This document shows, one piece after another, positions 20,376 to 27,861 of a stretch of 55,952 bases of DNA (within the stretch, counting starts at the first letter, position 1; each line of letters begins with the position of its first letter). The notes below the pieces were generated by a model that was given only the letters and a program-made list of their open reading frames with translations, searched no databases and was not told the origin of the DNA. The DNA is taken from positions 1 through 55,952 of the forward strand of contig JAQBRY010000003.1 of assembly GCA_028286245.1 (NCBI GenBank), given 5' to 3'. This DNA comes from Candidatus Saccharimonadota bacterium (lineage in GTDB: Bacteria; Patescibacteriota; Saccharimonadia; Saccharimonadales; UBA4665). The translations under genes were made by a program, and so were the position numbers.

Positions 20376-20403
20376 AAAAAGACCCGCCGGAGCGGGTCTT
20401 TTT
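20376..20403 (-). terminator. rnpB terminator
   Basis: The stem AAAAAGACCCGC/GCGGGTCTTTTT with a CGGA loop lies directly after the RNase P RNA 3' end. It could work in both directions. Confidence 0.85.
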
Positions 20404-20407
20404 AGGT

Positions 20408-20765
20408 GCCAGATTATCTGTAAGCCGGGTTCTGTAGTCCAAGGACTGCTAATCATCTATCTAGGCCTACGATTGCTCGCAGGCTCGAGCGGTTCTTGTG
20501 ATGAATCCTCAGCGGGATGCTTCGAGCTTTAGGCTCGAGAGAATCCATCTCCTTGCAGCAGGCAGGGTTTACCGACTCTCTACGTCACCGTAGAGCGTTG
20601 TGAGCTTTTACCTCACTCTTTTCACCCTTACCAGCAAGCTGGCGGTTTTGTTTCTGTGGCACTTTCCCTAGGGTCGCCCCCGGTCGCCGTTAGCGACTGC
20701 CCGTCCCTATGCTGCCCGGACTTTCCTCGTAGGCCGAAGCTCACGCGATTAGCCAATAATCTGGC
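20408..20765 (-). ncRNA. rnpB: RNase P RNA, A-type
   Basis: The catalytic RNA that matures tRNA 5' ends. The minus strand shows the conserved GAGGAAAGTCCGGGC near the 5' end and ACAGAACCCGGCTTAC near the 3' end, with CACAGAAAC and GGTAAACCC in between. The terminal GCCAGATTAT pairs with ATAATCTGGC. Length is about 358 nt. TATACT at 20777-20772 places the start at the 5' end, and a terminator follows. Confidence 0.97.
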
Positions 20766-20771
20766 CTTAAG

Positions 20772-20777
20772 AGTATA
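20772..20777 (-). promoter_or_regulatory. rnpB -10 box
   Basis: TATACT lies 6 nt before the mature RNase P RNA 5' end. No good -35 is seen. Confidence 0.5.
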
Positions 20778-20790
20778 CACTAATTCGCGC

Positions 20791-20819
20791 TTGCATTCGC
20801 GATATAGTAGGCATACAAT
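20791..20819 (+). promoter_or_regulatory. promoter of 20858-21325 gene
   Basis: TTGCAT (20791-20796), 17 nt, TACAAT (20814-20819). It diverges from the rnpB promoter. Confidence 0.7.
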
Positions 20820-20857
20820 GCAAAAAGCGTAAGCACAAACATAAAAGGACCAAAAAC

Positions 20858-21325
20858 ATGGGAATACCAGAAACAGCAACTGCCCCTCCAATGGTGGAGG
20901 CGGATTTCCTGTTTACTGTACCCGAACAGCCCGCTGCACCCGATGAGTGGCCCACCCCTACCCTGAGGCTCGTCGAAGACATCGAAACCGAAAAACCCAA
21001 AACCGAACCGGAACAGGCCATACCGGAACCCGAAGTTAAAATCGAAGAGCCTAAACCGCCTGAGCCACCCGCAGACGTACGCGCCGCAGCACTTTTCGCA
21101 GAACTTGTACCTGTCGAACCAGAACGACCGGAGTTTTATGCGAGAATTGAATTTTTCAGTGATGCCCTAGCTCACGCTTCAAGGCACATGGATGCTCTAG
21201 AAAGTGCTGCTCACGGTGCCGCACAGCACAGCCCAGAATTCCGAACGCATCTAAATAAGGCACTGCGCGCGCTATGCGAGGTCGAAAGCTATGTCAGTCG
21301 ACAGGAACGGATGCACGACGCTTAG
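20858..21325 (+). CDS. hypothetical Pro/Glu-rich protein
   Basis: A 155-residue soluble protein. The first 75 residues or so are a Pro/Glu-rich tract; the C-terminal half is helical and rich in Ala, His and Glu. No family was recognised. AAAGGA lies upstream of the ATG and a good promoter further upstream. Its end overlaps the end of the convergent PCD-RNase H gene by 4 nt. Confidence 0.75.
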   Translation: MGIPETATAPPMVEADFLFTVPEQPAAPDEWPTPTLRLVEDIETEKPKTEPEQAIPEPEVKIEEPKPPEPPADVRAAALFAELVPVEPERPEFYARIEFFSDALAHASRHMDALESAAHGAAQHSPEFRTHLNKALRALCEVESYVSRQERMHDA

Positions 21326-22035
21326 TCGTCCAGCTGAACGCGGGTCGGGTGCGTAATACCTAACTCATCATCCATGGCCTTGTTCACCTGAATATCAGCC
21401 AACTTATTAAGTTCCCGCGGCACGTGCACGTAATCAATGTGCTTAAAGCTCTTGGCTAGCTCTTTAATTGCGTCGTGTATAAGCCAAAGGTCACGGTTTT
21501 TGACCTTAAAAATGCCCTTCATCTGGTTAATTACCAGCATGCTGTCCATGTGCACGTAGATTTCGCGGGCCCCGATGCGCTGGCACTCTTCGAGTGCTAG
21601 TTTGAGTGCCGTGTATTCGGCCGTGTTGTTAGTGGTAATGCCCAGATACACCCCTTTCTCTACTAGGACTTTGTCGTCCATATCGAGTATCACGAAGCCG
21701 CTGGCCGACGGGCCGGGGTTTCCGCGCGAACCACCATCGGCGTACACCTTTACTTCATCTTCTTGAACGGTTTTTATCTCTGGGAGCTCCGGTGCCGGGC
21801 CGCTCTCCACGAGCTTATCGATAGCCTCAGCCAATCGGTAATCTTTTTCGGTGATTTTTAGATCGCCTTCGTGCGTCAGTAGCCAGATTTGTACCACACT
21901 CCACTCATTTTCCCAGCGCGGGTGATGGTGGTGCTCGTTCGCAAGCTCTGCCACGCGCGTCATAAACGCAAAGGCTTCTTTAAAGTTACCGAAGTTAAAT
22001 TGTCTATATAATCCGTGATTTGTTTCTTGCCACAT
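21322..22035 (-). CDS. pterin-4a-carbinolamine dehydratase / RNase HI fusion
   Basis: A 237-residue two-domain protein. Residues 1-80 match PCD: FGNFKEAFAFMTRVAELA, then the active-site HHHHP (35-39), TH at 54-55 and a C-terminal ITEKDYRLAEAID. The first helix of standalone PCD is missing. Residues 94-220 match RNase HI, with the DEDD residues D100 (YADGGSRGNPG), E140 (NTAEYTAL), D164 (VHMDSML) and D214. PCD handles hydroxylated pterins; RNase H cuts RNA in RNA:DNA hybrids. A functional link is unclear. The ATG lies 6 nt after TACCAT preceded by TGC, suggesting a leaderless start. Confidence 0.85.
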   Translation of the reverse strand: MWQETNHGLYRQFNFGNFKEAFAFMTRVAELANEHHHHPRWENEWSVVQIWLLTHEGDLKITEKDYRLAEAIDKLVESGPAPELPEIKTVQEDEVKVYADGGSRGNPGPSASGFVILDMDDKVLVEKGVYLGITTNNTAEYTALKLALEECQRIGAREIYVHMDSMLVINQMKGIFKVKNRDLWLIHDAIKELAKSFKHIDYVHVPRELNKLADIQVNKAMDDELGITHPTRVQLDD

Positions 22036-22064
22036 CCCCCTATGGTAGCACAGCCCGCTTTTGG

Positions 22065-22370
22065 TTATTTAGAACTTGAGCGGCGGACAGTACGGGCAGC
22101 TGTCGGGCGCGGCTGTGGAGCGCGGGCATCGAGCTTATCGAGCAGCGTGGTGCGGAGTAGGCTCCAGGCGACAAAATTAGTAACAAAGGCGGTTACCAGA
22201 ATAAAGACGGCGTATACGGCTTGCCTGCTAAAGTCGGCGTTGAGCAAGCTTATAATTCCGGCAACAAAGATAGCGGCAACAATGAGCACAAGATAGGCTG
22301 ACTGTAGCTTCTGCCGATCAGTCTTAACTGCGTTCCACTCGCTCAAACTATCTAATAGGGCCTGGTACAT
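22065..22370 (-). CDS. small two-helix membrane protein
   Basis: A 101-residue protein: a cytoplasmic N-terminus, membrane segments near 25-44 and 50-72, and a basic Pro/Arg/Ser-rich tail. The family is unknown. GGAGATGT lies just before the ATG, and a good promoter (TTGACT, 17 nt, TAATAT) is upstream. Confidence 0.75.
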   Translation of the reverse strand: MYQALLDSLSEWNAVKTDRQKLQSAYLVLIVAAIFVAGIISLLNADFSRQAVYAVFILVTAFVTNFVAWSLLRTTLLDKLDARAPQPRPTAARTVRRSSSK

Positions 22371-22396
22371 TACATCTCCAAAGGGTTATTACGTAT

Positions 22397-22425
22397 ATAT
22401 TACCACATCACTAGTATTTAGTCAA
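22397..22425 (-). promoter_or_regulatory. promoter of small membrane protein gene
   Basis: TTGACT (22425-22420), 17 nt, TAATAT (22402-22397). Confidence 0.75.
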
Positions 22426-22439
22426 TGTTCGGGCATGAT

Positions 22440-22468
22440 TTGTTCGTTCCGCGTCACTAAGCTAAAAT
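22440..22468 (+). promoter_or_regulatory. tRNA-Pro promoter
   Basis: TTGTTC (22440-22445), 17 nt, TAAAAT (22463-22468), about 15 nt before the tRNA. Confidence 0.65.
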
Positions 22469-22483
22469 AAGATGACCAAACAA

Positions 22484-22559
22484 CGGGGTGTAGCGCAGTT
22501 GGTAGCGCGTACGGCTGGGGGCCGTGAGGTCGCAGGTTCAAGTCCTGTCACCCCGACCA
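22484..22559 (+). tRNA. tRNA-Pro (GGG)
   Basis: A full cloverleaf with acceptor CGGGGTG/CACCCCG, including the C1-G72 pair typical of tRNA-Pro, and D arm GCGC/GCGC. The anticodon loop is CTGGGGG, with anticodon GGG at 22517-22519. The T arm is GCAGG TTCAAGT CCTGT, with A73 and an encoded CCA. Confidence 0.96.
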
Positions 22560-22600
22560 TTCAAAGATTTTGCATTCGACTGATGATAACTCAGCACTTA

Positions 22601-22629
22601 TTGACATATATTAACTTTAGTTCTATAAT
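22601..22629 (+). promoter_or_regulatory. perfect-consensus promoter
   Basis: TTGACA (22601-22606), 17 nt, TATAAT (22624-22629): both hexamers match the sigma-70 consensus exactly at the optimal spacing. Confidence 0.9.
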
Positions 22630-22660
22630 CGCAAATAGTTGTTTTACTAAAGGAGATCCT

Positions 22661-23035
22661 ATGGCTAGTATTTTAAGCAGAGTACACACAGTTGGAATAT
22701 CAGAGAATGGTAGTACTTACCTGACCGTTGAGGCCTACTATGGTGCCGATAACCAAGCGGTTCCTATTGAACCACCTATTAGAGTTGTTTTTGAAGGTGA
22801 AGCTGCAAACGTTGCCGTTACGCAAGGTGCGCTCGCTGCCCGTTATAACGATGACGAATTACGCCAAATTGGTGAAGGTAGCTCCATGCTCGGTCTTGAC
22901 CGTGTTATTGGTGATATTGCCATGAACGGTAATCTCACGCGTGGTGCCATTAAGCCGTTACACCCAAACGTTTTTGAAAGCATGGTTGTTGACGCGCTTG
23001 AGCTTACCGCTCCTGTTCGCGAGCTCACAGCTTAG
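22661..23035 (+). CDS. hypothetical protein with strong expression signals
   Basis: A 124-residue soluble protein of unknown family with no membrane segment. The N-terminal half looks beta-rich, the rest mixed. The ATG at 22661 has AGGAGA 6 nt upstream; the open frame extends back through the tRNA, which is not coding. A perfect-consensus promoter and a strong ribosome binding site suggest high expression. A hairpin at 23040-23070 follows. The next gene is also an unknown soluble protein with a good ribosome binding site. Confidence 0.85.
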   Translation: MASILSRVHTVGISENGSTYLTVEAYYGADNQAVPIEPPIRVVFEGEAANVAVTQGALAARYNDDELRQIGEGSSMLGLDRVIGDIAMNGNLTRGAIKPLHPNVFESMVVDALELTAPVRELTA

Positions 23036-23039
23036 TAGC

Positions 23040-23070
23040 TTTACTCCTTGTATTTATTTCGTGGAGTAAA
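23040..23070 (+). terminator. weak terminator-like hairpin
   Basis: TTTACTCC (23040-23047) pairs with GGAGTAAA (23063-23070) around a 15-nt loop, followed by TCCTTTT. Confidence 0.45.
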
Positions 23071-23123
23071 TCCTTTTGGCTGCTATAATCCCAGTAGGTC
23101 TTGCAAAGGATTAGGAGAATTAT

Positions 23124-23612
23124 ATGGGAGTGGACAAAGAATGGCTCAGAACTGACGGCAAAGCTGGCTCAGTAGATTTATCAATTTTGGCTGGTGACGA
23201 AACAGCACGCATAAAATCCATTGCTCTCAGAACAGTGAGCGAGCTATGGTATAGCCTATCTCCGCTAGAAGAAACCGCACTGCAAGCCGACGGCACTATC
23301 TCGCCGGTCTACTTACAATTTGACCCCTGGGCAAGGATTACCGGCGGACCTATAGAAGAAGCTGGCCTGGCTCTAAAGTTTATCAAAAAATGGGCTACCG
23401 AACGACGGCACTTCCCTCGCTGCGGCGCAGTTGCCATCACCAACGCAATCATCCACGAAGGCGAACCCCTCACTATTAATGGGCACACCACTAGTCCCGT
23501 TGATGTAGCATGGGTAACCGAATATGTTAACGACCCTAGCGAAGCCATTACTAGCACATACGATAGAGAAACAGGCGTCTGGACCAGCTACACTTCTTTC
23601 GCCAATTTTTAG
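23124..23612 (+). CDS. hypothetical protein, 162 aa
   Basis: Unknown family. The protein is soluble with no signal peptide. The middle contains FIKKWATERRHFPRCGAV and a HEGEPLTING segment. AGGAG lies upstream of the ATG, and a TATAAT preceded by TGC near 23083 may be the promoter. No functional motif was recognised. Confidence 0.75.
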   Translation: MGVDKEWLRTDGKAGSVDLSILAGDETARIKSIALRTVSELWYSLSPLEETALQADGTISPVYLQFDPWARITGGPIEEAGLALKFIKKWATERRHFPRCGAVAITNAIIHEGEPLTINGHTTSPVDVAWVTEYVNDPSEAITSTYDRETGVWTSYTSFANF

Positions 23613-23735
23613 CTTCAGGCCCGCTACAGATTTTACCATTCAAGGTGTATATTGAGGGCATGATTAATGGCACGCCGGCATGACAGAACACGACCCAAGC
23701 ACTGCCTTAGGGGCCGAGTAGCGCCTAGGCCTTAA

Positions 23736-24599
23736 ATGAGTAAAAAGCATTCCCTGCTAGGTGCCGGCGTAATCCTATTGCTGCTTATGAGTGTGGTATT
23801 TACTCGTTTGCCCGCCACGCTGGATAACACAATGCCGAGTAACCCCAAGGCCACGCTTAGCAAGCAAGTCACGCTTGGTATCGTCAAGATCACTCCTAAG
23901 GTGGTGGATGTCCCGGTTGTGTCGCCACCGACTGCGACTGTCACACCGCCTAAGCGGATGGCAGCACCGCCGGTCAAGGTAAGTCCGGCAATACCGGTAG
24001 CCCCCGTGACGCATTATGATTCGTCGTACTGCCCGGTAGATTTTAGCCAGGCGCCGGATCTGGCCAGCGCTGCCAAAATTGCCCAGCAGGTCTGCCTGAC
24101 GAGCTTGCCGCAAGTGTTTGCCTATTTGAGTCCGGCGCCGCAGGCGCCGCCCTACCAGATTATTTTTGACACTAATCAGTACGCGGCCTATGTGCAGTAC
24201 AACCAGATCCACATTAGCATTGCCTACGCCCGGTCCTATCCGAATGGCATTGCCTCGACGGTGGGCCACGAAATTACGCACCTGGATCAAAACTATCCGG
24301 CCAGTAGTCCGTCGTGGGCCACCGAAGGCATTGCTGACTTTATGCGTAACAAACTCGGCTACACCTGGGACTATTTTAACTGCAAACCTACCGAGCGCTG
24401 GACCTCCGGCTATGGTTGCACGGCCAAATTCCTAACTTTTGTGAGCAATCGTTACGACGCGCAGCTGGTGCACAATATCCACCTGGCAATTAAAGCCGGA
24501 ACCTACAGCGACAATATTTTTGTATCAGAAACAGGCAAAACTGCCGAAGCACTCTACGCCGACTGTCGCTTGAGTGACTGCTACGGTGGCGGCCAATAA
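23736..24599 (+). CDS. secreted zinc metallopeptidase, basic-secretory-protein (BSP) type
   Basis: A 287-residue protein. A hydrophobic signal or anchor lies at 7-23, a Pro/Val/Thr-rich linker follows to about 92, then the catalytic domain. HEITH at 178-182 supplies the two zinc histidines and the catalytic Glu. About 15 residues later PSWATEGIADFMR is the second hallmark of the BSP peptidase family, best known from plant defence proteins. Several Cys residues suggest disulfides outside the cell. No Shine-Dalgarno is seen; an imperfect hairpin lies just before the ATG. Substrate unknown; a role against host or competitor proteins is speculation. Confidence 0.8.
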   Translation: MSKKHSLLGAGVILLLLMSVVFTRLPATLDNTMPSNPKATLSKQVTLGIVKITPKVVDVPVVSPPTATVTPPKRMAAPPVKVSPAIPVAPVTHYDSSYCPVDFSQAPDLASAAKIAQQVCLTSLPQVFAYLSPAPQAPPYQIIFDTNQYAAYVQYNQIHISIAYARSYPNGIASTVGHEITHLDQNYPASSPSWATEGIADFMRNKLGYTWDYFNCKPTERWTSGYGCTAKFLTFVSNRYDAQLVHNIHLAIKAGTYSDNIFVSETGKTAEALYADCRLSDCYGGGQ

Positions 24600-24611
24600 G
24601 TATTCATAAAA

Positions 24612-24757
24612 TCGCCGGGTACCGAGGTGATCTACCTGAGGAATCCCAGGTGGGAAAGCGCACTGCAGCCCACGGGCCACAAAATCTTGCTCTCCCTAAT
24701 GACTAATATTCAGATAATCATTACTCGGCGAGGGAGCATTGCTGCCCTACCCGGCGA
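24612..24757. ncRNA. candidate structured RNA closed by a 10-bp stem
   Basis: Bases 24612-24621 and 24748-24757 form a perfect 10-bp stem (TCGCCGGGTA/TACCCGGCGA). They enclose several hairpins: ACCTG/CAGGT, GTGGG/CCCAC, and TGCTC(T)CCC with GGGAGCA followed by an inner TAATGA/TCATTA. It lies between convergent genes. On the minus strand the closing stem is followed by ATTTTAT; on the plus strand by another small hairpin. The strand is undecided. It lacks the SRP GGAAGGAAGCAGC core and the tmRNA ends. The family is unknown. Confidence 0.45.
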
Positions 24758-24806
24758 CCTATTATTATATAGGAATTTAGCACCGGCGATGTAGTAATTT
24801 GGATTG

Positions 24807-25421
24807 TTACGGCAAGAAGTTGAGGATGGCATCGTTTAGGTGAGTAATCACGCCGCCAAAGCCGCCAATAAAGACCAGGAAGATTATAATAAAGAATCCG
24901 TAGGGTTCGATCTGCTCCATAAACTGCTGCACTGGCCCAGGTGCAAAGGCGTAGAGGACTCGCGAACCATCGAGCGGTGGGATTGGAATGAGGTTAAACA
25001 CAAAGATGGCAACGTTTAAGCCGGTAAAGATGTTGAGAATCTGCTCCGGCAAGCTGCCGTCCATGAGCAGGCTGGCCACCAGGGCCGAAATAACTGCCAT
25101 TGCCAAGTTAGACAGCGGCCCGGCGATGGCAATTAAAGCGCCGCCGTACTCCTCGAACTTTACAAAGTTTGGATTAAACGGCACCGGCTTGGCCGCCAGC
25201 ACCGGGGCTCCGATGAATACTAAGGTGATAATTGGCAGTATTACCGTCATAAACGGATCAATGTGCCGCAACGGATTTAGACTGAGGCGGCCATCTTGTT
25301 CGGCCGTAGTGTCACCCAATTTGTAACCGACTAGGGCATGCATAAATTCGTGCACAGACAGCGAGATGAGGATTGATACAATGAGTACAATCAGCGTTAG
25401 AGCGTCAATATTTCCGAACAT
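24807..25421 (-). CDS. site-2 protease family (M50) intramembrane metalloprotease
   Basis: A 204-residue polytopic membrane protease. HEFMH (24-28) in the first helix region gives the zinc site, and NLIPIPPLDG (143-152) supplies the Asp ligand and substrate loop. There is no PDZ domain, so it belongs to the short S2P group. Such enzymes cut membrane-spanning regulators. It starts 5 bases after folP. TATACT overlaps the folP stop 7 nt before the ATG, so it may also have its own leaderless promoter. Confidence 0.9.
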   Translation of the reverse strand: MFGNIDALTLIVLIVSILISLSVHEFMHALVGYKLGDTTAEQDGRLSLNPLRHIDPFMTVILPIITLVFIGAPVLAAKPVPFNPNFVKFEEYGGALIAIAGPLSNLAMAVISALVASLLMDGSLPEQILNIFTGLNVAIFVFNLIPIPPLDGSRVLYAFAPGPVQQFMEQIEPYGFFIIIFLVFIGGFGGVITHLNDAILNFLP

Positions 25422-25426
25422 TCCCT

Positions 25427-26170
25427 CTAGTATAACAGCTGACTATGGCCTTTGACATCGTGGACTCGCAGATAGCTGGCGCCGCTGTCGATGGCAATTT
25501 GGCCAGCCCGCAAGTTGGGTGCTAACTCCATACGGTCTTCGCCTAAGAAGCGTTTTCTTGAATAGCCAATCATCACCTTATGGCCCGGCATCAGACGGGC
25601 AAACGACAGTAACCGTTTATTGAGTTCAGGTGTTTTTCCAAAACCAATGCCCGGATCAAAAATTATACTGCTCGGGTCAACTCCCTGGGAAGCAAGTAGC
25701 TGCCGTTTGGCCAACAGAGCTTGCAAGACTATATTTTCGTCATCAATAAGCGTGCCCGTATGAGCTGCCTGAACACCACCAGCGGCAAGCTGACTGATAA
25801 TGCAGCGGGCCTTATGCTGTACTATCACCGCTACCATAGCCGGGTTGGTCATACCCGTAACGTCATTAATGATAATGTCGCCCATAGTCAGGGCTTTCTG
25901 GGCATTTTCTGGATGATAGGTGTCGAGTGACAATTTACCGTCAAAGCGCAGCAGCAAGTCCGCTAAAACCGGTTCAAGCCGCTCCCATTCTTGCTGAGCC
26001 GTTAAGGGCGTGGCGCCCGGACGCGTGCTCTCTGCCCCTATGTCAACCAGGCTCGCACCATCGCTAAAAAGCCGCTCGGCGTGCCTGATAGCGGCCTCGG
26101 CGGCAAAATACTGCCCACCGTCGCTAAAACTATCCGGTGTAACGTTTAGAATACCTACCAACTGGGTCAT
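25427..26170 (-). CDS. folP: dihydropteroate synthase
   Basis: A 247-residue DHPS, which joins p-aminobenzoate to the pterin diphosphate in folate synthesis. Hallmarks are GILNVTPDSFSDGG (6-19), DIGAESTRPGA, FDPGIGFGKT and a terminal RVHDV. The start is ATG 26170, giving MTQLVGILN, rather than a farther upstream frame start. TATGAT preceded by TGC lies 6 nt before it, so the mRNA is probably leaderless. No other folate genes are in the window apart from the PCD-like domain at 21322-22035. Confidence 0.93.
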   Translation of the reverse strand: MTQLVGILNVTPDSFSDGGQYFAAEAAIRHAERLFSDGASLVDIGAESTRPGATPLTAQQEWERLEPVLADLLLRFDGKLSLDTYHPENAQKALTMGDIIINDVTGMTNPAMVAVIVQHKARCIISQLAAGGVQAAHTGTLIDDENIVLQALLAKRQLLASQGVDPSSIIFDPGIGFGKTPELNKRLLSFARLMPGHKVMIGYSRKRFLGEDRMELAPNLRAGQIAIDSGASYLRVHDVKGHSQLLY

Positions 26171-26201
26171 CGGCCTATCATAGCAAATTTGGTGATTTAA
26201 G

Positions 26202-26230
26202 TTGACGGAAAGCAAGTATTCCGCTACAAT
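26202..26230 (+). promoter_or_regulatory. rpmB promoter
   Basis: TTGACG (26202-26207), 17 nt, TACAAT (26225-26230), divergent from folP. Confidence 0.8.
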
Positions 26231-26266
26231 AACACCTTGAATCTATATAAATCTTAAGGATTAATT

Positions 26267-26491
26267 ATGCAAAAGTGTGAACTCACCGGCAAAGGCAAGC
26301 AATTCGGCAGCAATGTCAGCTTTTCTCAGCGCCACACCAAGAAAGTTTGGAAGCCAAATCTACAAAAGAAGACCATCATGGTTGACGGCCGTAAGGTAAC
26401 CATGAAGATCAGCACCCAAGCTATCCGCACGCTCAAAAAACACGGTCTTTTGATTGCACCCGGCCAAGAAACCCAAGCCGCTGCCAAATAA
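26267..26491 (+). CDS. rpmB: 50S ribosomal protein L28
   Basis: A 74-residue basic protein with the L28 start MQKCELTGKGKQFGSNVS and RTLKKHG near the end. It has AAGGA before the ATG, its own promoter, and an intrinsic terminator just after the stop, so it is a single-gene unit. Confidence 0.95.
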   Translation: MQKCELTGKGKQFGSNVSFSQRHTKKVWKPNLQKKTIMVDGRKVTMKISTQAIRTLKKHGLLIAPGQETQAAAK

Positions 26492-26506
26492 TAACGCCCA
26501 GTTATT

Positions 26507-26537
26507 AAAAAAGACCCGCCAGGAGCGGGTCTTTTTT
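26507..26537 (+). terminator. rpmB terminator
   Basis: The stem AAAAAAGACCCGC/GCGGGTCTTTTTT has a 5-nt loop. Confidence 0.9.
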
Positions 26538-26563
26538 ATTGGCTTGGGAGCTGCCTAAGTGTC

Positions 26564-27190
26564 TTAGGATTTTTCTAGGACAACAAGATGAGTACCCTCG
26601 GTCAGGTCCGATGACTTGAGTTTGAGCTTGGTGGTGCGCTCTTTAGGCTCCATGCCCAGGTCTTTAATGGCGCTCTCCAGGTCAGTTTGCGGGACTGGGT
26701 AGGTGATGCCGGGCAGGCTGTAGTGCGTGGGAATAACCAATTTAGGTTCAATTTCACGGATAACTTTGGCGGCACCAAGCGGATCAAGGGTATAGCCGCT
26801 ACCGCCCACGGGGATAACCAGCACATCTACAATACCAATGTCTTCCAGGTCGGCCTCAATACTGTCAGGGTGTGGATGGCCGGCAATCAGCACGCTGATA
26901 TCGCTGCCGATAATTTTATACATGGTGTTGCTTAGGCCACCGGCTTCATCCATGTGGCTGCGAGTTGGCACACCCACTACAGAAATATTAGAGACTTCGT
27001 ACTCGCCAGGGCCGTCAAAATCTAAGCGGATGCCCTTGGGTCGAGTGGTCTGCCGCGAGCTGTAGAGCGCAACATCACCCTCTTTGAGGATGCTTTTGCT
27101 GCCGAGCTCAGCCAGGTTGTCGTCGGTTACAAAACGAACACCCTTATAGGTAATTGCCACGCAGTTTGCACCGTAAAATTGTATTTCCAT
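26564..27190 (-). CDS. MBL-fold protein lacking the HxHxDH motif
   Basis: A 208-residue protein that resembles UlaG/YhfI-type metallo-beta-lactamase-fold hydrolases (EIQFYGANCVAITYKG at the start; DGPGEYEVSNISVVGV; VIPTHYSLPG near the end). The canonical metal-binding THxHxDH, expected after GDVALYS, is replaced by SRQTTRPKG. At least half the metal ligands are missing, so hydrolase activity is doubtful. GGGAGA precedes the ATG, and the regulator gene at 27207-27824 lies 16 nt upstream, probably in one operon. Confidence 0.75.
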   Translation of the reverse strand: MEIQFYGANCVAITYKGVRFVTDDNLAELGSKSILKEGDVALYSSRQTTRPKGIRLDFDGPGEYEVSNISVVGVPTRSHMDEAGGLSNTMYKIIGSDISVLIAGHPHPDSIEADLEDIGIVDVLVIPVGGSGYTLDPLGAAKVIREIEPKLVIPTHYSLPGITYPVPQTDLESAIKDLGMEPKERTTKLKLKSSDLTEGTHLVVLEKS

Positions 27191-27206
27191 CAGTTATCTC
27201 CCTTTT

Positions 27207-27824
27207 CTAGTCTTCTTCTAATAAGTTGTGGACGTCCACCAGAACTTGCTTTTTGGCCTGAATAATCGAGACTGCAAAGCGGTCTCTTATCGACTTGCGG
27301 TATTGGAAGTCCGGCAAACTCATGACAGTATAGCGTAAGCTCTTGTTTTCTTGCTTTTCCAGCTGATCAACGTACTTCTGGAGGGCGTTAGTGTTCACCT
27401 CACCAACAATAAATACATCCACATTGGCAGTTTCGTCGCGAGTAAACTGGCCGGTGTAGACAGCCAGATCAATGTGACCAACGGCCTTTAGGTCGCTGTT
27501 CGCGGCGGTTTCGTCTACCACCTGCTCTTCGCCCTCAACGGCAACTTTTTTAGGTGCAGTCTTTTTGACACCGCCACCGAAAATTATTTGTAATGGATCA
27601 TAAAATTCATACTTTTGATTGACCTCGTAATAGAGCTTGTTGTTTGTATTGTCGGACGTAATAATACCGATGCTCAGCAGATTGCTTAGCTCACGGCGAA
27701 CCGAGTTAATTTGCTCATCAATCTTACGGGTAATCTCCCGAACGTAAAATGACCGATTTGGATTGCTATAAAATAACTGCAAAAGCTTTACACGAGTTTT
27801 AGATCCAAAGAGTTGTTCAACCAT
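27207..27824 (-). CDS. winged-helix transcriptional regulator
   Basis: A 205-residue protein. Residues 1-75 form a winged helix (GSKTRVKLLQLFYSNPNRSF; VREITRKI; recognition segment VRRELSNLL). Residues about 120-200 resemble a nucleotidyltransferase-like or substrate-sensing domain without evident catalytic residues. The ATG lies 6 nt after TACAAT preceded by TGC, so the mRNA is likely leaderless. It may regulate itself and the downstream MBL-like gene. Confidence 0.75.
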   Translation of the reverse strand: MVEQLFGSKTRVKLLQLFYSNPNRSFYVREITRKIDEQINSVRRELSNLLSIGIITSDNTNNKLYYEVNQKYEFYDPLQIIFGGGVKKTAPKKVAVEGEEQVVDETAANSDLKAVGHIDLAVYTGQFTRDETANVDVFIVGEVNTNALQKYVDQLEKQENKSLRYTVMSLPDFQYRKSIRDRFAVSIIQAKKQVLVDVHNLLEED

Positions 27825-27861
27825 AAACCCATTGTAGCAAGACTGAGCACAATATGAAACG

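Noticed and set aside
22472-22660. Upstream extension of the 22661-23035 frame
   Set aside because: It would translate through tRNA-Pro. The strong promoter and AGGAGA place the start at 22661.
24612-24757. SRP RNA or tmRNA
   Set aside because: No GGAAGGAAGCAGC-type SRP core and no tmRNA ends or tag-reading frame were found.
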